Origin: an uncultured bacterium
GTDB taxonomy: Bacteria > Actinomycetota > Coriobacteriia > Coriobacteriales > Coriobacteriaceae
DNA: 40,266 nucleotides
Assembly: GCA_905215755.1 (NCBI GenBank)
Contig: CAJMRE010000016.1
Location: 1-40,266, forward strand
Reading direction: 5' to 3'
Shown: in pieces, positions 25,623 to 33,078 of the stretch
Position numbering within the stretch: position 1 is the stretch's first letter
Layout: each line of letters opens with the position of its first letter
The notes under the pieces: generated by a model
Databases searched by the model: none
Seen by the model: only the letters and a program-made list of their open reading frames with translations
Told to the model about the DNA's origin: nothing
Position numbers and translations under genes: made by a program

Positions 25623-25845
25623 GGTTTGTCTCAATCTGTAACAGTTACGTGGCAAAACTGGGTCTTACTGTTACAGATCGAGACAAACCAAACCCGCTTG
25701 CTAGAAAATCTCAATCTATAACAACAACTCGGCAAAATCCGTCCCTCGTGTTACAGATTTAGACAAACACGACCCAACCCACCGGTATATCTCGATCTGT
25801 AACACCTAGCCGCCCAAATCGGGTCTAGATGTTACAGATCGAGAT
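25623..25845. repeat. Three tandem long hairpins
   Basis: Three inverted repeats follow one another with a period of about 81-85 bases. Copy 1 has arms at 25623-25643 and 25669-25689 (20 of 21 paired). Copy 2 has arms at about 25708-25723 and 25749-25764 (two mismatches in 15). Copy 3 has arms at 25789-25804 and 25830-25845 (16 of 16). All share the arm TCTCxATCTGTAACA and a loop of about 25 bases with a G/C-CAAAA-core (GGCAAAACTGGGTC, GGCAAAATCCGTCC, GCCCAAATCGGGTC). The array lies between the reductase promoter region and the tRNA-derived site at 25919. No reading frame is present. Confidence 0.85.
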
Positions 25846-25894
25846 TTTGTTTGAGAGGCCGAGAATTGGACCGAAAACACGGTCCCGAAATAAC

Positions 25895-25923
25895 AAAAAA
25901 GCTCGCCGGCTAGGCCGACGAGC
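25895..25923 (-). terminator. Terminator of the displaced tRNA-fMet 3' end
   Basis: GCTCGCCGGC (25901-25910) pairs with 25914-25923 over a three-base loop, followed on the minus strand by TTTTTT (25895-25900). It stands 10 bases beyond the tRNA-like 3' end at 25933, exactly as the intact tRNA has a terminator in the same relative place. It is probably the original tRNA terminator, displaced by island insertion. Confidence 0.8.
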
Positions 25924-25976
25924 TGCAAGTTCTTGGTCGCGGGGGCAGGATTTGAACCTACGACCTCCGGGTTATG
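25919..25976 (-). other. Attachment-site copy: 3' part of tRNA-fMet (distal island end)
   Basis: These 58 bases are identical to 35912-35969, which cover the anticodon-to-3' half of the intact tRNA-fMet plus 15 flanking bases. The match stops abruptly at the anticodon (GGGTTATG then GATATGG), so this is not a functional tRNA. Such a truncated direct repeat is the classic trace of site-specific integration by a tyrosine integrase into a tRNA 3' end. It defines the left boundary of the island. Confidence 0.88.
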
Positions 25977-26003
25977 GATATGGCGGGCCGTCAAACAGCG
26001 ATT

Positions 26004-26129
26004 GGACTAAAGCCGTGCCTTCCACAGTATTTAGTCCTATAAACAGTCCAACATCTTTATTTCTAGTCGTTAGATTGGACTAAAATGACTTTAATTTCGA
26101 TATTTAGTCGTATCTTACGACTAAATATC
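26004..26129. promoter_or_regulatory. GGACTAAA operator cluster with a 14-bp perfect palindrome
   Basis: GGACTAAA occurs at 26004-26011 and 26077-26084, its inverse TTTAGTCC at 26030-26037, and related TAGTC motifs at 26045-26050 and 26064-26069. The palindrome GATATTTAGTCGTA (26099-26112) with 26116-26129 has perfect 14-base arms and a three-base centre, 25 bases before the AlbA/HATPase gene. The same TTTAGTC half-site recurs in it. The cluster looks like an autoregulatory operator for that gene. Confidence 0.55.
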
Positions 26130-26154
26130 AGCCACGAGACCGTTAGGAGCGATC

Positions 26155-27822
26155 TTGTACTACAGCGATCACGACGTCCTTGAACTCATCGCCCGTATCG
26201 AGAAGCCCTATGAGAGCGAGGTTATCGAGCTCAAGGAAGCGAAAAACGACTTCAGTTTCAAGAACCTCGGGAAGTACTTCTCCGCCCTGAGTAACGAAGC
26301 GGTCCTGCGCGGGAAACAAGACGCCTGGCTCATCTTCGGTATGGACAACGACAAGGTCGCATGCGGAACCGCTTACCGAGAAGGAAATCCGGCCAACCTT
26401 CGATCCCTTAAAAAGGAGATTGCGGACCGCGCGAACAACCACCTCACCCTGAGAGAGATCCATGAACTCAGGATTGACGGCAAACGCGTCCTCGCGTTTC
26501 AAATCCCCGCCGCAACGCCAGGCATGCCGACGGCGTTCAACAATGCGGCATGGGCGCGCGAGGGCGAATCACTCGGGCCACTCCCCATCGATAAGTACGA
26601 GCAGATACGCCAAATGCGGAGGCCGGACTGGAGTGCCCTCGAAATCGAAGAAGCAACCTTCGAGGACCTCGACCCCAAAGCCGTGAAGAAAGCGGTGGAG
26701 CTCTTTCTCTCCAAGCACCGGCGGCATTCCGGGGCGTTCGCGGACATGGATGACCGCACGATTCTCGACATGGCAAACCTAACCAGAAACGGCAAGATCA
26801 CCCCGACGACACTTATCCTGCTCGGAAGGCCAGAATCCACCCGTCTGCTCGATGGGATGAGCCCGCGCATCACCTGGACTCTCTATGCCTCCAATGGATC
26901 GGTAACCTCTTACGAGCACTTCAAACCACCCTTCCTTCTCGCGATTGACCAGGTACTCGGGAAAATCCGCAACGAGAAGTACCGGTTCAACGCAAATGGC
27001 GCGAGTCTGTTTCCCTTTGAGGCTGACCAGTACGAACCCGAGATCATCAGAGAGCTCCTGAACAACTGTATCGCCCATCAGGACTATTCCATGCAGGGGC
27101 GAATCAATGTCGAGGAATTCGAGGATCACCTCGTGTTCCTAAACGAAGGGTCCTTCATTCCGGAGACAATCGAAAATGCGATGCGGCCGGGTTTTAAGCC
27201 AAGCTACTACCGCAACCCCTTCCTTTCCGAGGCGATGGTGCAGATGGACATGATTGACACCATCGCCATGGGAATCCCCAAAGTATTCCAGATGCAGAGA
27301 AAGCGATACTTCCCCCTACCCACCTACGACCTTTCGGATCCAACCCGCGTGCGCGTAAGCGTCTACGGTAAGACCATCAATGAGAGCTACAGCAGGCTAC
27401 TCTATGCTAAACCGGACCTTCCGATGGACGTCGTCTACCTTTTGGACAAGGTTCAAAAAGGCGAGGAAATCACGAACGAGGAGGCCGCAGAGCTGCATCG
27501 ACTCAAGCTTATCGAAGGCAGGTACCCCCATATCTCCATCACGAACGCCCTTGCCTCGAAGACGGGGCAGGAGGTGTCTTACACGCGCAGCAAAGGCCTC
27601 AATGAAGAGGCCTGCAAGGCGTTTGTCATTCAGATGCTCTCAGAAACGGGGCCCGCACCACGTGCGAAAATCACCGCCCTCATCAACGATCTTCTCCCCT
27701 CGGGCCTTACCGACGCGCAAAAGGCCAAGAAGGTGTCGAACCTGTTAGCGAAGATGAAGAAGGTAGACAAGACCATCGATAGCGACGGAACGGGAAAGAC
27801 CGCAAGATGGCATGCCCTGTAA
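26155..27822 (+). CDS. AlbA_2 (Schlafen-type) DNA-binding / HATPase domain protein
   Basis: This 555-residue protein has an AlbA_2/Schlafen-type N-terminal domain (about 1-125; ESEVIELKEAKNDFSF, WLIFGMDND) and a central histidine-kinase-like ATPase fold (about 265-400) with the N-box IIRELLNNCIAHQDYS, a degenerate phosphate loop and FLNEGSF. A C-terminal region (about 425-550) is probably winged-helix. Such proteins are annotated as putative transcriptional regulators and are frequent in mobile elements. The start is a TTG at 26155 with TAGGAG six bases upstream; no ATG start gives a full AlbA_2 domain. It is the only intact large gene of the distal island segment. Some relatives sit in defence islands, but nothing here shows an antiphage role. 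Confidence 0.85.
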   Translation: MYYSDHDVLELIARIEKPYESEVIELKEAKNDFSFKNLGKYFSALSNEAVLRGKQDAWLIFGMDNDKVACGTAYREGNPANLRSLKKEIADRANNHLTLREIHELRIDGKRVLAFQIPAATPGMPTAFNNAAWAREGESLGPLPIDKYEQIRQMRRPDWSALEIEEATFEDLDPKAVKKAVELFLSKHRRHSGAFADMDDRTILDMANLTRNGKITPTTLILLGRPESTRLLDGMSPRITWTLYASNGSVTSYEHFKPPFLLAIDQVLGKIRNEKYRFNANGASLFPFEADQYEPEIIRELLNNCIAHQDYSMQGRINVEEFEDHLVFLNEGSFIPETIENAMRPGFKPSYYRNPFLSEAMVQMDMIDTIAMGIPKVFQMQRKRYFPLPTYDLSDPTRVRVSVYGKTINESYSRLLYAKPDLPMDVVYLLDKVQKGEEITNEEAAELHRLKLIEGRYPHISITNALASKTGQEVSYTRSKGLNEEACKAFVIQMLSETGPAPRAKITALINDLLPSGLTDAQKAKKVSNLLAKMKKVDKTIDSDGTGKTARWHAL

Positions 27823-27911
27823 CATCGTGATGGATCTCACCGTCAGACGCACGGCTTCCAACAGACCGACCGCGATGCGTCTGGGTACCTTACCGGGCGC
27901 ATCATCTAATA

Positions 27912-27947
27912 TTGGACTCTCTACTTGCATTGGACTCTCTACTTGCG
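27912..27947. repeat. Tandem 18-bp direct repeat
   Basis: ATTGGACTCTCTACTTGC occurs twice in tandem (27912-27929 and 27930-27947), about 90 bases after the AlbA/HATPase stop. Each copy contains the TTGGACT half of the upstream operator motif. The rest of 27823-28088 shows no gene. Confidence 0.7.
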
Positions 27948-28045
27948 GCATCCATCCCTACCCGACTCTGGATACCGCAAGTGTCCTTTTCGATGGCATC
28001 CCCGCGTTTTGTAGTCGGAAAACAGTCGACTCATAGTTGAAAGCC

Positions 28046-28068
28046 ACAAAAAGTGTGTCCTATAAGCC
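28046..28068. repeat. Insertion-sequence-end-like motif, copy 1
   Basis: ACAAAAAGTGTGTCCTATAAGCC ends in the 13-base TGTCCTATAAGCC that recurs at 30466-30478. The preceding ACAAAAAGTGTGTCC equals the reverse complement of the segment before it in the second copy. The two look like terminal inverted-repeat relics of an IS that has otherwise been lost. Confidence 0.4.
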
Positions 28069-28088
28069 AGTAAATTGCCGAAGCGTTT

Positions 28089-28372
28089 TTAAAACCCGAT
28101 CTCCGCAACGATCTTTTTCATCTCGATAGCCCATCCAAGCCGCCCCTCGATGTACCGCAGCCATGCGTCCTGATGGCTCTTAATTGGGTGGCCGGCCTTA
28201 TAGAAACGCAGGCCCGATGCCTTTTAGCATCAAAGGGCGCCGCCGTCAGCTCGAAGCGTTTTTCGAAGATCCTTGTCCAGTACGCTAGCTTGACCATTCG
28301 GACCACTTTTAAGTAAACATCAGCAAGGGCGGCCCGACGTATCGGGAGCTCAAGACCGCCCAGTGTAATCAA
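28089..28372 (-). pseudogene. Broken gene remnant with one frameshift (family not recognised)
   Basis: The first frame (28372 leftward) encodes a protein-like segment starting near LELPIRRAALADVYLK and continuing through RIFEKRFELTAAPFDAK. At the A-run GCTAAAAGG (about 28225) the good reading moves to the -1 frame and continues as LRYIEGRLGWAIEMKK to a stop at 28089-28091. Joined, the two parts read as a coherent C-terminal domain of some 95 residues; the N-terminal part is missing. One lost A would explain the break. I do not recognise the family. It belongs to the decayed part of the distal island segment. Confidence 0.6.
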
Positions 28373-28380
28373 TCCGCAAC

Positions 28381-28414
28381 GAAAGCGAGCCCTCGGCGCT
28401 GTGCCGGGGGCTCG
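28381..28414 (-). terminator. Terminator of the small membrane protein gene
   Basis: CGAGCCCTCGGC (28386-28397) pairs with 28403-28414 at 11 of 12 positions, the last being G-U. A short CTTTCG follows on the minus strand. It lies about 50 bases beyond the stop at 28463. Confidence 0.6.
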
Positions 28415-28462
28415 ACCCTTCTAGGTTTATATCGTTGAATTGGCTAGCAATATTGCTCGTCG

Positions 28463-28798
28463 TTAAACGGCGGCTTCGACACCTAGTCCTTCATCCCGAA
28501 TACTCTGCTCGTCTTCATCGGCTGCGCCCGTGGCCCCCTCCGCTTGGATGGCATCGTAGGCTTCGATGTTCGACTCAAGGATTTCGGCGCTCTCGTTGGC
28601 AAGCGCCAGCTTCTTCTGGTGCCTGTTATACAGGCACAAACCCATACTCCCTATGGCAAGCGTTACAGCAGATCCAACAATGCAACCCTGCCACCTTCCT
28701 GTGGCAATTCCCCCATTTCTGATGTTTGCGATAAGCGCCCTTGGTCCGCCCGACTCCTTTGCAATATGTGACAGCTGCGCGTAGTCCCAATCCGTCAT
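28463..28798 (-). CDS. Small single-pass membrane protein of unknown function
   Basis: This 111-residue protein has a soluble N-terminus (1-37), one hydrophobic helix (about 38-58, CIVGSAVTLAIGSMGLCLY), then a polar, acidic C-terminal half (ESAEILESNIEAYDAIQ, DEDEQSIRDEG). The ribosome site AGGAGG lies six to seven bases upstream of the ATG, one of the strongest in the window, and a terminator follows, so the gene is real and probably expressed. It diverges from the HTH gene at 28923 over 124 bases. It has no signal peptide or recognisable domain. It may belong with its neighbour to the element that carried them, but no function can be stated. Confidence 0.7.
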   Translation of the reverse strand: MTDWDYAQLSHIAKESGGPRALIANIRNGGIATGRWQGCIVGSAVTLAIGSMGLCLYNRHQKKLALANESAEILESNIEAYDAIQAEGATGAADEDEQSIRDEGLGVEAAV

Positions 28799-28922
28799 CG
28801 TGTCCTCCTAACTCGACCGCCCGCTGGCTACTTGATTACTTGGGTCAATAATGCAACTGCACAAGTAAACAGTAAATGTCTAAGATATGTCTGCTGCGCT
28901 ATTTAGAAAGGGTATTCAGACA

Positions 28923-29801
28923 ATGTATGTCCGCCGTTATAAGCCAGAAGATGTGCTTCCAGAACGACTTGCAAGCTTAATGCGGAGTTTCGTCAATACG
29001 GACGGTAGAGTTGGCCTCTCGCAAATCGAGCTCGCGAGGCTCATGTACGAAAGGCGTTACGGAGGAGAAAACCAATCGAGCATCGATGCTCAATGCGTAA
29101 AGAAGACGGACCAGGCGTGCAAGGCCATAGCGCGAAGGATTAGCCACTTCCTCAAGGGAGACCATTTCCCGAATTGGACTGATTTGGTCGAACTTGCCGA
29201 TTTCTTCGGAAAACCAATCGGCTATCTAATCGGCGAAACGGACTGCGATTCGTACGAGCTCCAAGATGTCGCCGACATCGTTGGATTGGAGAGCGGGGCA
29301 GTCACCGCACTTAAAAGCATCACGGGGAAGGCAAGCGTAGAGTGGCCGCTTGGAAAGACCACGCTGGAGAATGAGAAGCCATCTGCAGGGAGTGCCTTCA
29401 TTGCCCAGGATATGGTCGAAAAAGCCAACGCAGAACTTAATGCTTGCAGGGCAGCTCTAAATCGCATGCTCACTGCCAGAACTTTCAAAGACTTGCTGAT
29501 CAGCCTCTCAAATGTTGGTGAGAGTGAATACGAGTTATTGATGACGCGCCTTGATGCGGAGGTGGCGAAACTGCAGAGAGGTGATGATTCCAAAGGCGGT
29601 GACGAACCAGTCATGCAGCAGATGGCAAGAAAAGCGCAAGCGAGAGATGCTGGGCTGCGTTTGAGGGAAGCCGAAGGCGCTCTGAAAGCATCTCGCTACG
29701 AAGCCTACGAGTTCTACGTTCGGCTCGTCGACGAAATGTTCTCAGATATGGCCAATACCGATATAGTGGCCAAGGCCAAACTCATTGCTGAGAAGCCATG
29801 A
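28923..29801 (+). CDS. HTH-type regulator-like protein of the island
   Basis: This 292-residue protein has an N-terminal Cro/C1-like segment (about 8-105): GLSQIELARLMYERR, then KAIARRISHFLKGDHFPNWTDL and ELADFFGKPIGYLIG, the last being the usual end of an XRE helix-turn-helix. The HTH is interrupted by an inserted loop (YGGENQSSIDAQCVKK). The rest (about 150-290) is helical with no recognised domain. I choose the ATG at 28923 over 28887 because AAAGGG lies about nine bases upstream. It overlaps the convergent fragment at 29782 by 20 bases. The role is likely control of the element's own genes, but no operator is obvious in the divergent 28799-28922 interval. Confidence 0.75.
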   Translation: MYVRRYKPEDVLPERLASLMRSFVNTDGRVGLSQIELARLMYERRYGGENQSSIDAQCVKKTDQACKAIARRISHFLKGDHFPNWTDLVELADFFGKPIGYLIGETDCDSYELQDVADIVGLESGAVTALKSITGKASVEWPLGKTTLENEKPSAGSAFIAQDMVEKANAELNACRAALNRMLTARTFKDLLISLSNVGESEYELLMTRLDAEVAKLQRGDDSKGGDEPVMQQMARKAQARDAGLRLREAEGALKASRYEAYEFYVRLVDEMFSDMANTDIVAKAKLIAEKP

Positions 29802-30294
29802 TGTACCCAAGCGTACCAGCCACCTCGGCGCACAGGTACGAGCAGGCCGTCTTACTACTTGCCCACACGGTCCCGTTGCCGCCGACGAGCGACGTGGAGC
29901 AGGAATAGAACCACTGCGAACCCGTGATGCCGCTCGTTGGCAGTGCCCATGTCGCGTCCGCGTAAATCATCGTCAGGTATGAATACCCCAAGAACGTGCA
30001 GAACAGATTCGTGAGCCTGGACGGGTCGATGCCCCGGAAGTCGATGGTTGCGAAGGTGCACGACGAGAACGCGTAGCCCATCGACCGCACGCCCAAGAGG
30101 TTCCCTAGGCCGGAAATGCCTGCAAGGTTCGTGCACGAGTAGGGCAGGTAGTTCGGGTTTAAATACGAGAACGTGACCATGTCCGCCGCAAAGCTCGCGC
30201 TCGGCGGGCGCGACTTCCACGCGCAGTAGCCCGAAGACGTCCTGCCGTTGCGCTTGGTCCGACCGCCGCAGTAGGGGCAATAAACGGCCTTCAT
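29782..30294 (-). pseudogene. Chimera: transposase N-terminus joined to BspA-like repeat fragment
   Basis: The first 22 residues (MKAVYCPYCGGRTKRNGRT and a few more) are the zinc-ribbon start of an IS transposase. From about residue 40 the frame becomes a BspA-like leucine-rich repeat (DUF285) surface-protein end: DPSRLTNLFCTFLGYSYLT, TIYADATW-like text, and GGNGTVW near the C-terminus. The junction (CAWKSRPPSASFAADM) belongs to neither family. AGAGG lies six bases before the ATG at 30294, so a short chimeric protein of 170 residues could still be made. It probably arose by IS-mediated deletion and has no intact function. Confidence 0.7.
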
Positions 30295-30416
30295 GGGTAC
30301 CTCTTCCGAAAGGGTTTTACGGTTCCGGAAAAGGTTATCTACCCGCGAGAACGATAGGCAACCGGACACACATTCTGTCCGAGCGGTAAAAAGCGGGCGC
30401 GGATTTTAAACGGCTG

Positions 30417-30447
30417 AAAAAGGGGCATCGACCTGCGCCGATGCCCC
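30417..30447 (-). terminator. Hairpin downstream of the middle tRNA-derived copy
   Basis: GGGGCATCG (30422-30430) pairs perfectly with 30439-30447, followed on the minus strand by TTTTT (30417-30421). It stands about 65 bases downstream of the 3' end of the tRNA-like copy at 30508-30555, so it may be that copy's former terminator, with an IS end lying between. Confidence 0.6.
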
Positions 30448-30453
30448 CAAAGC

Positions 30454-30478
30454 GGACACACTTTTTGTCCTATAAGCC
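30454..30478. repeat. Insertion-sequence-end-like motif, copy 2
   Basis: GGACACACTTTTTGTCCTATAAGCC contains the small palindrome GGACA/TGTCC and shares its last 13 bases with 28056-28068. It lies between the chimera and the middle tRNA copy, in the place where the 5' end of the lost IS would be expected, since the transposase start at 30294 points away from it. Confidence 0.45.
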
Positions 30479-30507
30479 GAAGCCGTTAAGCTTCCTGGCT
30501 ACAAAAG

Positions 30508-30555
30508 TCTTGGTCGCGGGGGCAGGATCTGAACCTACGACCTTCGGGTCATGAG
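30508..30555 (-). other. Attachment-site copy: diverged 3' part of tRNA-fMet (middle)
   Basis: Forty-five of 48 bases match the intact tRNA-fMet from the CCA end to just past the anticodon. The three changes are C for T, T for C and C for T within the T-arm and anticodon-arm region. The 5' half of the tRNA is absent. It divides the island into a distal and a proximal segment, so it marks a second integration event; its divergence suggests a different or older attachment site than the exact 58-bp pair. Confidence 0.8.
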
Positions 30556-30584
30556 AACAGAATATCGATGTTTATCGACACCTT

Positions 30585-30938
30585 TTGAAGCTCTTTGATA
30601 CCGTTATATGCGCAGGTAGATTAACATATTTTGATAAAATGCTTGAATCAATGCCATGCCAATTTCGACCAAAATTCGACCAACGATTGCTTGACTTCAA
30701 CAGTTGCATCGCAAGCGATGCAATATCAGTCCCGCGGTCGCAGGGAGCCGAAAGGCAGCCCCTGCGCCTCGATGAAGCGAAAAAGCTGCTTGAAACCCTG
30801 CTGTCACAGGAAATGGACGCGCACAGGATCGGAATGCTTCTTCCGCTCCTCCTCCTTTCTTCCGGGACGCCCGGGCGGCAAGAGCCTATTAAAAAGAGAT
30901 GGATGGATTTCAAACTTGGCAAATCAAGGCGTAGCTAG
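30585..30938 (+). pseudogene. Tyrosine integrase remnant
   Basis: This 117-residue frame reads like the start of an integrase catalytic domain: LRLDEAKKLLETLLSQEMDA, then HRIGMLLPLLLLSSGTPGRQE, where family members have (L)LL(T)TGxRxGE before a WxDF/WxDI strand, here RWMDF. It ends right after that strand, so the second Arg, the His and the Tyr nucleophile are missing. In the expected TGxRRGE box, GTPGRQE departs from the consensus. It stands 30 bases from the middle tRNA-like copy, where an integrase gene normally lies. The protein cannot catalyse recombination. Confidence 0.65.
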
Positions 30939-31057
30939 TCACTCGCGTCCAAAGCCATTTGCCTAAAAATGAATACCGCTGACCGAAATGGAAAGATGGT
31001 AACAACGAAATAGATTAGTCGCACTTGTTTTTAAGAACCGTTTGTTCCAGCCCGCCC

Positions 31058-31069
31058 TGTTTGCAAACA
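31058..31069. promoter_or_regulatory. Palindrome upstream of the PTS cassette
   Basis: TGTTTGCAAACA is a perfect 12-base palindrome 120 bases before the PTS start codon. It is a candidate operator for the RpiR-type regulator or for catabolite control. The rest of 30939-31188 shows only a weak GGGGCAAGCCCC hairpin at about 31151-31162. Confidence 0.4.
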
Positions 31070-31188
31070 CCCCAACTATCATGAAATCCGTAAACAGAGG
31101 CGACATCAACACCTGACGCCGGCAAGTATGCGAGTGTCGTCTCTGCCTAAGGGGCAAGCCCCCGAGATTAGTTAGGAGAGGGGAAGAG

Positions 31189-32751
31189 ATGGATAAAGTC
31201 AAAACGGCCTTCCAGAACTTTGGCCGCGTTATCGTCGACCCTATTTTGTACCTTTCGGTAACGGGCATCATTTTGGCCATCGCCACGGTATGCTCGCTCG
31301 GCAGTGGAGTTGTCGCAGATCTGGGCACGCTGCTCTCCGCGGCAACCAACTCCGCGGTGATCGGCAACCTGCCGGTGATTTTCGCAGTCGGCCTAACGGC
31401 AGGCTTCGCAAAGAAGCAAAAATCCAACGCGGCAGTGTTTGGACTTATTAGTTACCTCATGTTCCTGTATGTCAACAACGCCTACCTGACGCTCACCGAT
31501 CAGCTGGCAAAAGCTGGCGCGATGGGTCTGTATGGCACTGGCCAGGCAACGGTACTGGGTCTTCAAGTTACCGATGTCAACGTCTTCGGCGGCGTACTCA
31601 TCGGATGCTTCTGCGGTTGGCTCTATAACAAACTGATCGACGTAAAGGTATCGGAGTATATCCGGATTTACGGCGGACCCCGCCTGGCCCTTCTGGCGAT
31701 GGTTCCGCTGAGCATTGTCTTCGGCATCGGAGCGACTATCGTGTGGCCCCCTATCGCCAACGCCATCAGCAACGCTTCTTCATTCATCGCAGCCTCGGGT
31801 GGTCTGGGCGTTTTCATTTACGGCTTCCTGAACCGCGTCCTCGTACCTCTCGGCATGCACCACTTTATGTGGATGCCGTTTGACTACTCCGCGATTGGCG
31901 GCACGGCGGTCGTCGCCGGCCAGAGTGTTTCCGGCGCAGCAAACATCTTCTATGCCGAGCTTCCCCATATCGCCGACGGATCCCTCACCACAGTCGACCC
32001 CTCTGTCCGCTTTGCCATGTTCGGCTTTGGCAAGGAATTCGTAACCCTCGGCACCGTGCTCGCAATGATTGCGACTTCCCGTCCGGAGAATCGAAAAGCT
32101 GTCGCAGCCATGCTGGTGCCCATTTACATCACCGCCATGCTCTCCGGCATCACTGAGCCGCTCGACTTCATGATCCTGTTCGCGTCTCCGATTCTCTGGG
32201 TTGCCTACAGCCTGTTCTACGGACTGGGCGAGATGCTCCTGTTTGTCCTGGGAGTCCGCTTGCTTAACATGTACGGTGGCATCGAGCTGCTCACGCTCGG
32301 CCTGCCTTTGCCAATGGGCGTCACCAAGTTCCCGATTTACATCGTCTTGGGCATCGTGTTTGCCGCCGTTTCGTTCATCGTTCTGGCGATGGTGATCAAG
32401 AAACTCAACCTCATGACGCCCGGCCGTTCCGCAGAGTGGTCTGCAGAGGTCTCCGGAGGCAACAATGCTCTCGAGTCCTCCGGAACTCCGGAAGTCGACG
32501 CAAAACAGCAGGAAATGGTGCAGAACATCATCAACGGCCTTGGCGGCAAGGACAATATCAACACCATGGGCTGCTGCATGACTCGTCTCCGTGTCGAAGT
32601 CAAAGATCCCGACAAGGTCAACGAAGAGACCATCAAGAAGGCTATCGACAAGGGCCTGTTTAAGAACGGCACCAATGTCCAAATTGTCGTGGGAACCAAC
32701 GTGCACTCCGTCTACGACCTGCTGCGTCCCATCCTTAATCTGGAAGATTAA
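31189..32751 (+). CDS. PTS EIICB permease, alpha-glucoside/maltose type
   Basis: This 520-residue sugar permease imports and phosphorylates a sugar. The EIIC domain (about 1-405) has some ten membrane segments and the Glc-family substrate-site text GITEPLDF, with the H-loop MHHFMWMPFD. The C-terminal EIIB domain (about 435-518) carries the phosphorylation cysteine in GCCMTRLRV, aligned with the family motif (A/T)CxTRLR. No EIIA domain is fused or encoded nearby, so phosphate must come from a general EIIA-Glc made elsewhere. AGGAGAGGGGAAGAG provides the ribosome site. The partnership with GH4 at 33079 points to an alpha-linked disaccharide such as maltose, sucrose isomers or trehalose. Confidence 0.9.
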   Translation: MDKVKTAFQNFGRVIVDPILYLSVTGIILAIATVCSLGSGVVADLGTLLSAATNSAVIGNLPVIFAVGLTAGFAKKQKSNAAVFGLISYLMFLYVNNAYLTLTDQLAKAGAMGLYGTGQATVLGLQVTDVNVFGGVLIGCFCGWLYNKLIDVKVSEYIRIYGGPRLALLAMVPLSIVFGIGATIVWPPIANAISNASSFIAASGGLGVFIYGFLNRVLVPLGMHHFMWMPFDYSAIGGTAVVAGQSVSGAANIFYAELPHIADGSLTTVDPSVRFAMFGFGKEFVTLGTVLAMIATSRPENRKAVAAMLVPIYITAMLSGITEPLDFMILFASPILWVAYSLFYGLGEMLLFVLGVRLLNMYGGIELLTLGLPLPMGVTKFPIYIVLGIVFAAVSFIVLAMVIKKLNLMTPGRSAEWSAEVSGGNNALESSGTPEVDAKQQEMVQNIINGLGGKDNINTMGCCMTRLRVEVKDPDKVNEETIKKAIDKGLFKNGTNVQIVVGTNVHSVYDLLRPILNLED

Positions 32752-32789
32752 CAGTCGCGTAATCGATAAGCGATAAGCGAGGAGACCTC

Positions 32790-33059
32790 ATGTTGACCAA
32801 AACGTTTCATTCAATCCGAGGCATGTTCGAACGCCTGCTCAACATGTACAAAGAAAAGTCGACAAGGGGTCTTCTCGTACTTATGGCTGCATTCGCATGT
32901 GGTTTTATCTGGCCGCTCCTGGGTCTACTCGCTGCGGTTTGGACCCGGCGTTCAGGAAGGCACGCGGACGCAGGCAGCATTGCAGGCATGGCGGCGGTCA
33001 TCAACATCGCTACCTACTTCGTGCAGATAGTAACCAAGATTGTCTGCAGCTCAATTTGA
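32790..33059 (+). CDS. Small two-helix membrane protein between PTS and GH4 genes
   Basis: This 89-residue protein has two hydrophobic helices (about 28-50, LLVLMAAFACGFIWPLLGLL; and about 65-88). Its N-terminus is basic with an amphipathic look (FHSIRGMFERLLNMYKEK), and the loop RRSGRHADAG is polar. The ribosome site GAGGAG lies seven bases before the ATG. It sits 38 bases after EIICB and 19 before the GH4 start, so it is an operon member. I know no established role for such a protein in alpha-glucoside PTS operons; it may modulate the permease. It is too short to be an EIIA. Confidence 0.75.
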   Translation: MLTKTFHSIRGMFERLLNMYKEKSTRGLLVLMAAFACGFIWPLLGLLAAVWTRRSGRHADAGSIAGMAAVINIATYFVQIVTKIVCSSI

Positions 33060-33078
33060 TTTGAAAGGCATGAACAAC

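Noticed and set aside
25623..25845. Triple repeat as a CRISPR array
   Set aside because: The units are inverted-repeat hairpins with related, not unique, loops, and there are no cas genes.
25919..25976. Second functional tRNA-fMet gene
   Set aside because: Only the 3' half is present; the sequence past the anticodon does not form the D-arm or acceptor strand.
32790..33059. Small gene as PTS EIIA
   Set aside because: It has two membrane helices and no histidine-containing EIIA motif.
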